Below are positions 5,477 through 5,503 of a stretch of DNA of 5,503 bases, piece by piece. Under the pieces are notes generated by a model, which worked only from the letters and a program-made list of their open reading frames with translations, made no database searches and was not told the DNA's origin. The DNA comes from Pseudomonadota bacterium (GTDB lineage: Bacteria > Pseudomonadota > Alphaproteobacteria > Rhodobacterales > Rhodobacteraceae), in contig JACZTQ010000221.1 in the NCBI GenBank assembly GCA_022573605.1, forward strand, positions 1-5,503. Direction: 5' to 3'. Numbering within the stretch: the stretch's first letter is position 1; the number at the start of each line of letters is the position of its first letter. Both the position numbers and the translations under genes were made by a program.

Positions 5477-5492
5477 GGCCGCATCTGCGGCC
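5477..5492. repeat. Perfect 7-bp inverted repeat near the right edge
   Basis: GGCCGCA (5477-5483) and TGCGGCC (5486-5492) are perfect reverse complements separated by TC. It lies 11 bp from the window edge, directly after the second C-rich repeat copy. It may be part of the same repeat unit or a structure belonging to the next gene, which is outside the window. Confidence 0.4.
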
Positions 5493-5503
5493 ACGGTCCC
5501 CTG

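Noticed and set aside
1..5503. merP, merT, merB, merD, CRISPR arrays, tRNA or rRNA genes
   Set aside because: Looked for on both strands; no GMTCxxC protein, no organomercurial lyase, no regularly spaced repeats and no RNA gene signatures were found.

Overview
The window is GC-rich throughout, with strong G/C preference at third codon positions. It suggests an alphaproteobacterium, perhaps of the Rhodobacterales or Rhodospirillales type. That assignment rests on base composition and gene style only, not on a marker gene.

Layout, left to right. (1) A periplasmic D-Ala-D-Ala carboxypeptidase/endopeptidase of the PBP4 (peptidase S13) type, dacB, fills 173-1702 on the + strand. A few codons of a possible divergent gene touch the left edge. 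(2) A 188-bp gap (1703-1890) holds a 29-codon C-terminal relic of an IS110-like transposase on the - strand. (3) A mercury-resistance module follows. merR (- strand, 1891-2280) is divergent from merF-merA (+ strand), and the shared 119-bp control region carries a textbook MerR-type promoter: a 19-bp spacer with a perfect 7-3-7 dyad. (4) merA is followed at 10-20 nt spacing by three more membrane-protein genes on the same strand: a 73-aa protein with a CxxC in its first membrane segment, a 205-aa DUF1097-like protein with a CHxxH motif, and a 126-aa four-helix protein with a Cys/His cluster. (5) The last 179 bp are non-coding and contain GC-rich hairpins and a C-rich direct repeat.

How the genes should work together: MerR senses metal and untwists the long-spacer promoter. 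MerF carries Hg(II) across the inner membrane, and cytoplasmic MerA reduces it with NADPH to volatile Hg(0). There is no merP, merT, merB or merD in the window, and MerA lacks the N-terminal NmerA metallochaperone domain, so this is a minimal core. The three downstream membrane genes are the least explained part. Each carries Cys or Cys/His residues near the membrane, so they are candidates for mercury handling, but that is inference.

Two features depart from the classical mer system. MerR has its three ligand cysteines spaced as in Cd/Pb-type regulators (CadR) rather than as in Hg-type MerR. MerF has lost the C-terminal cysteine pair of classical MerF.
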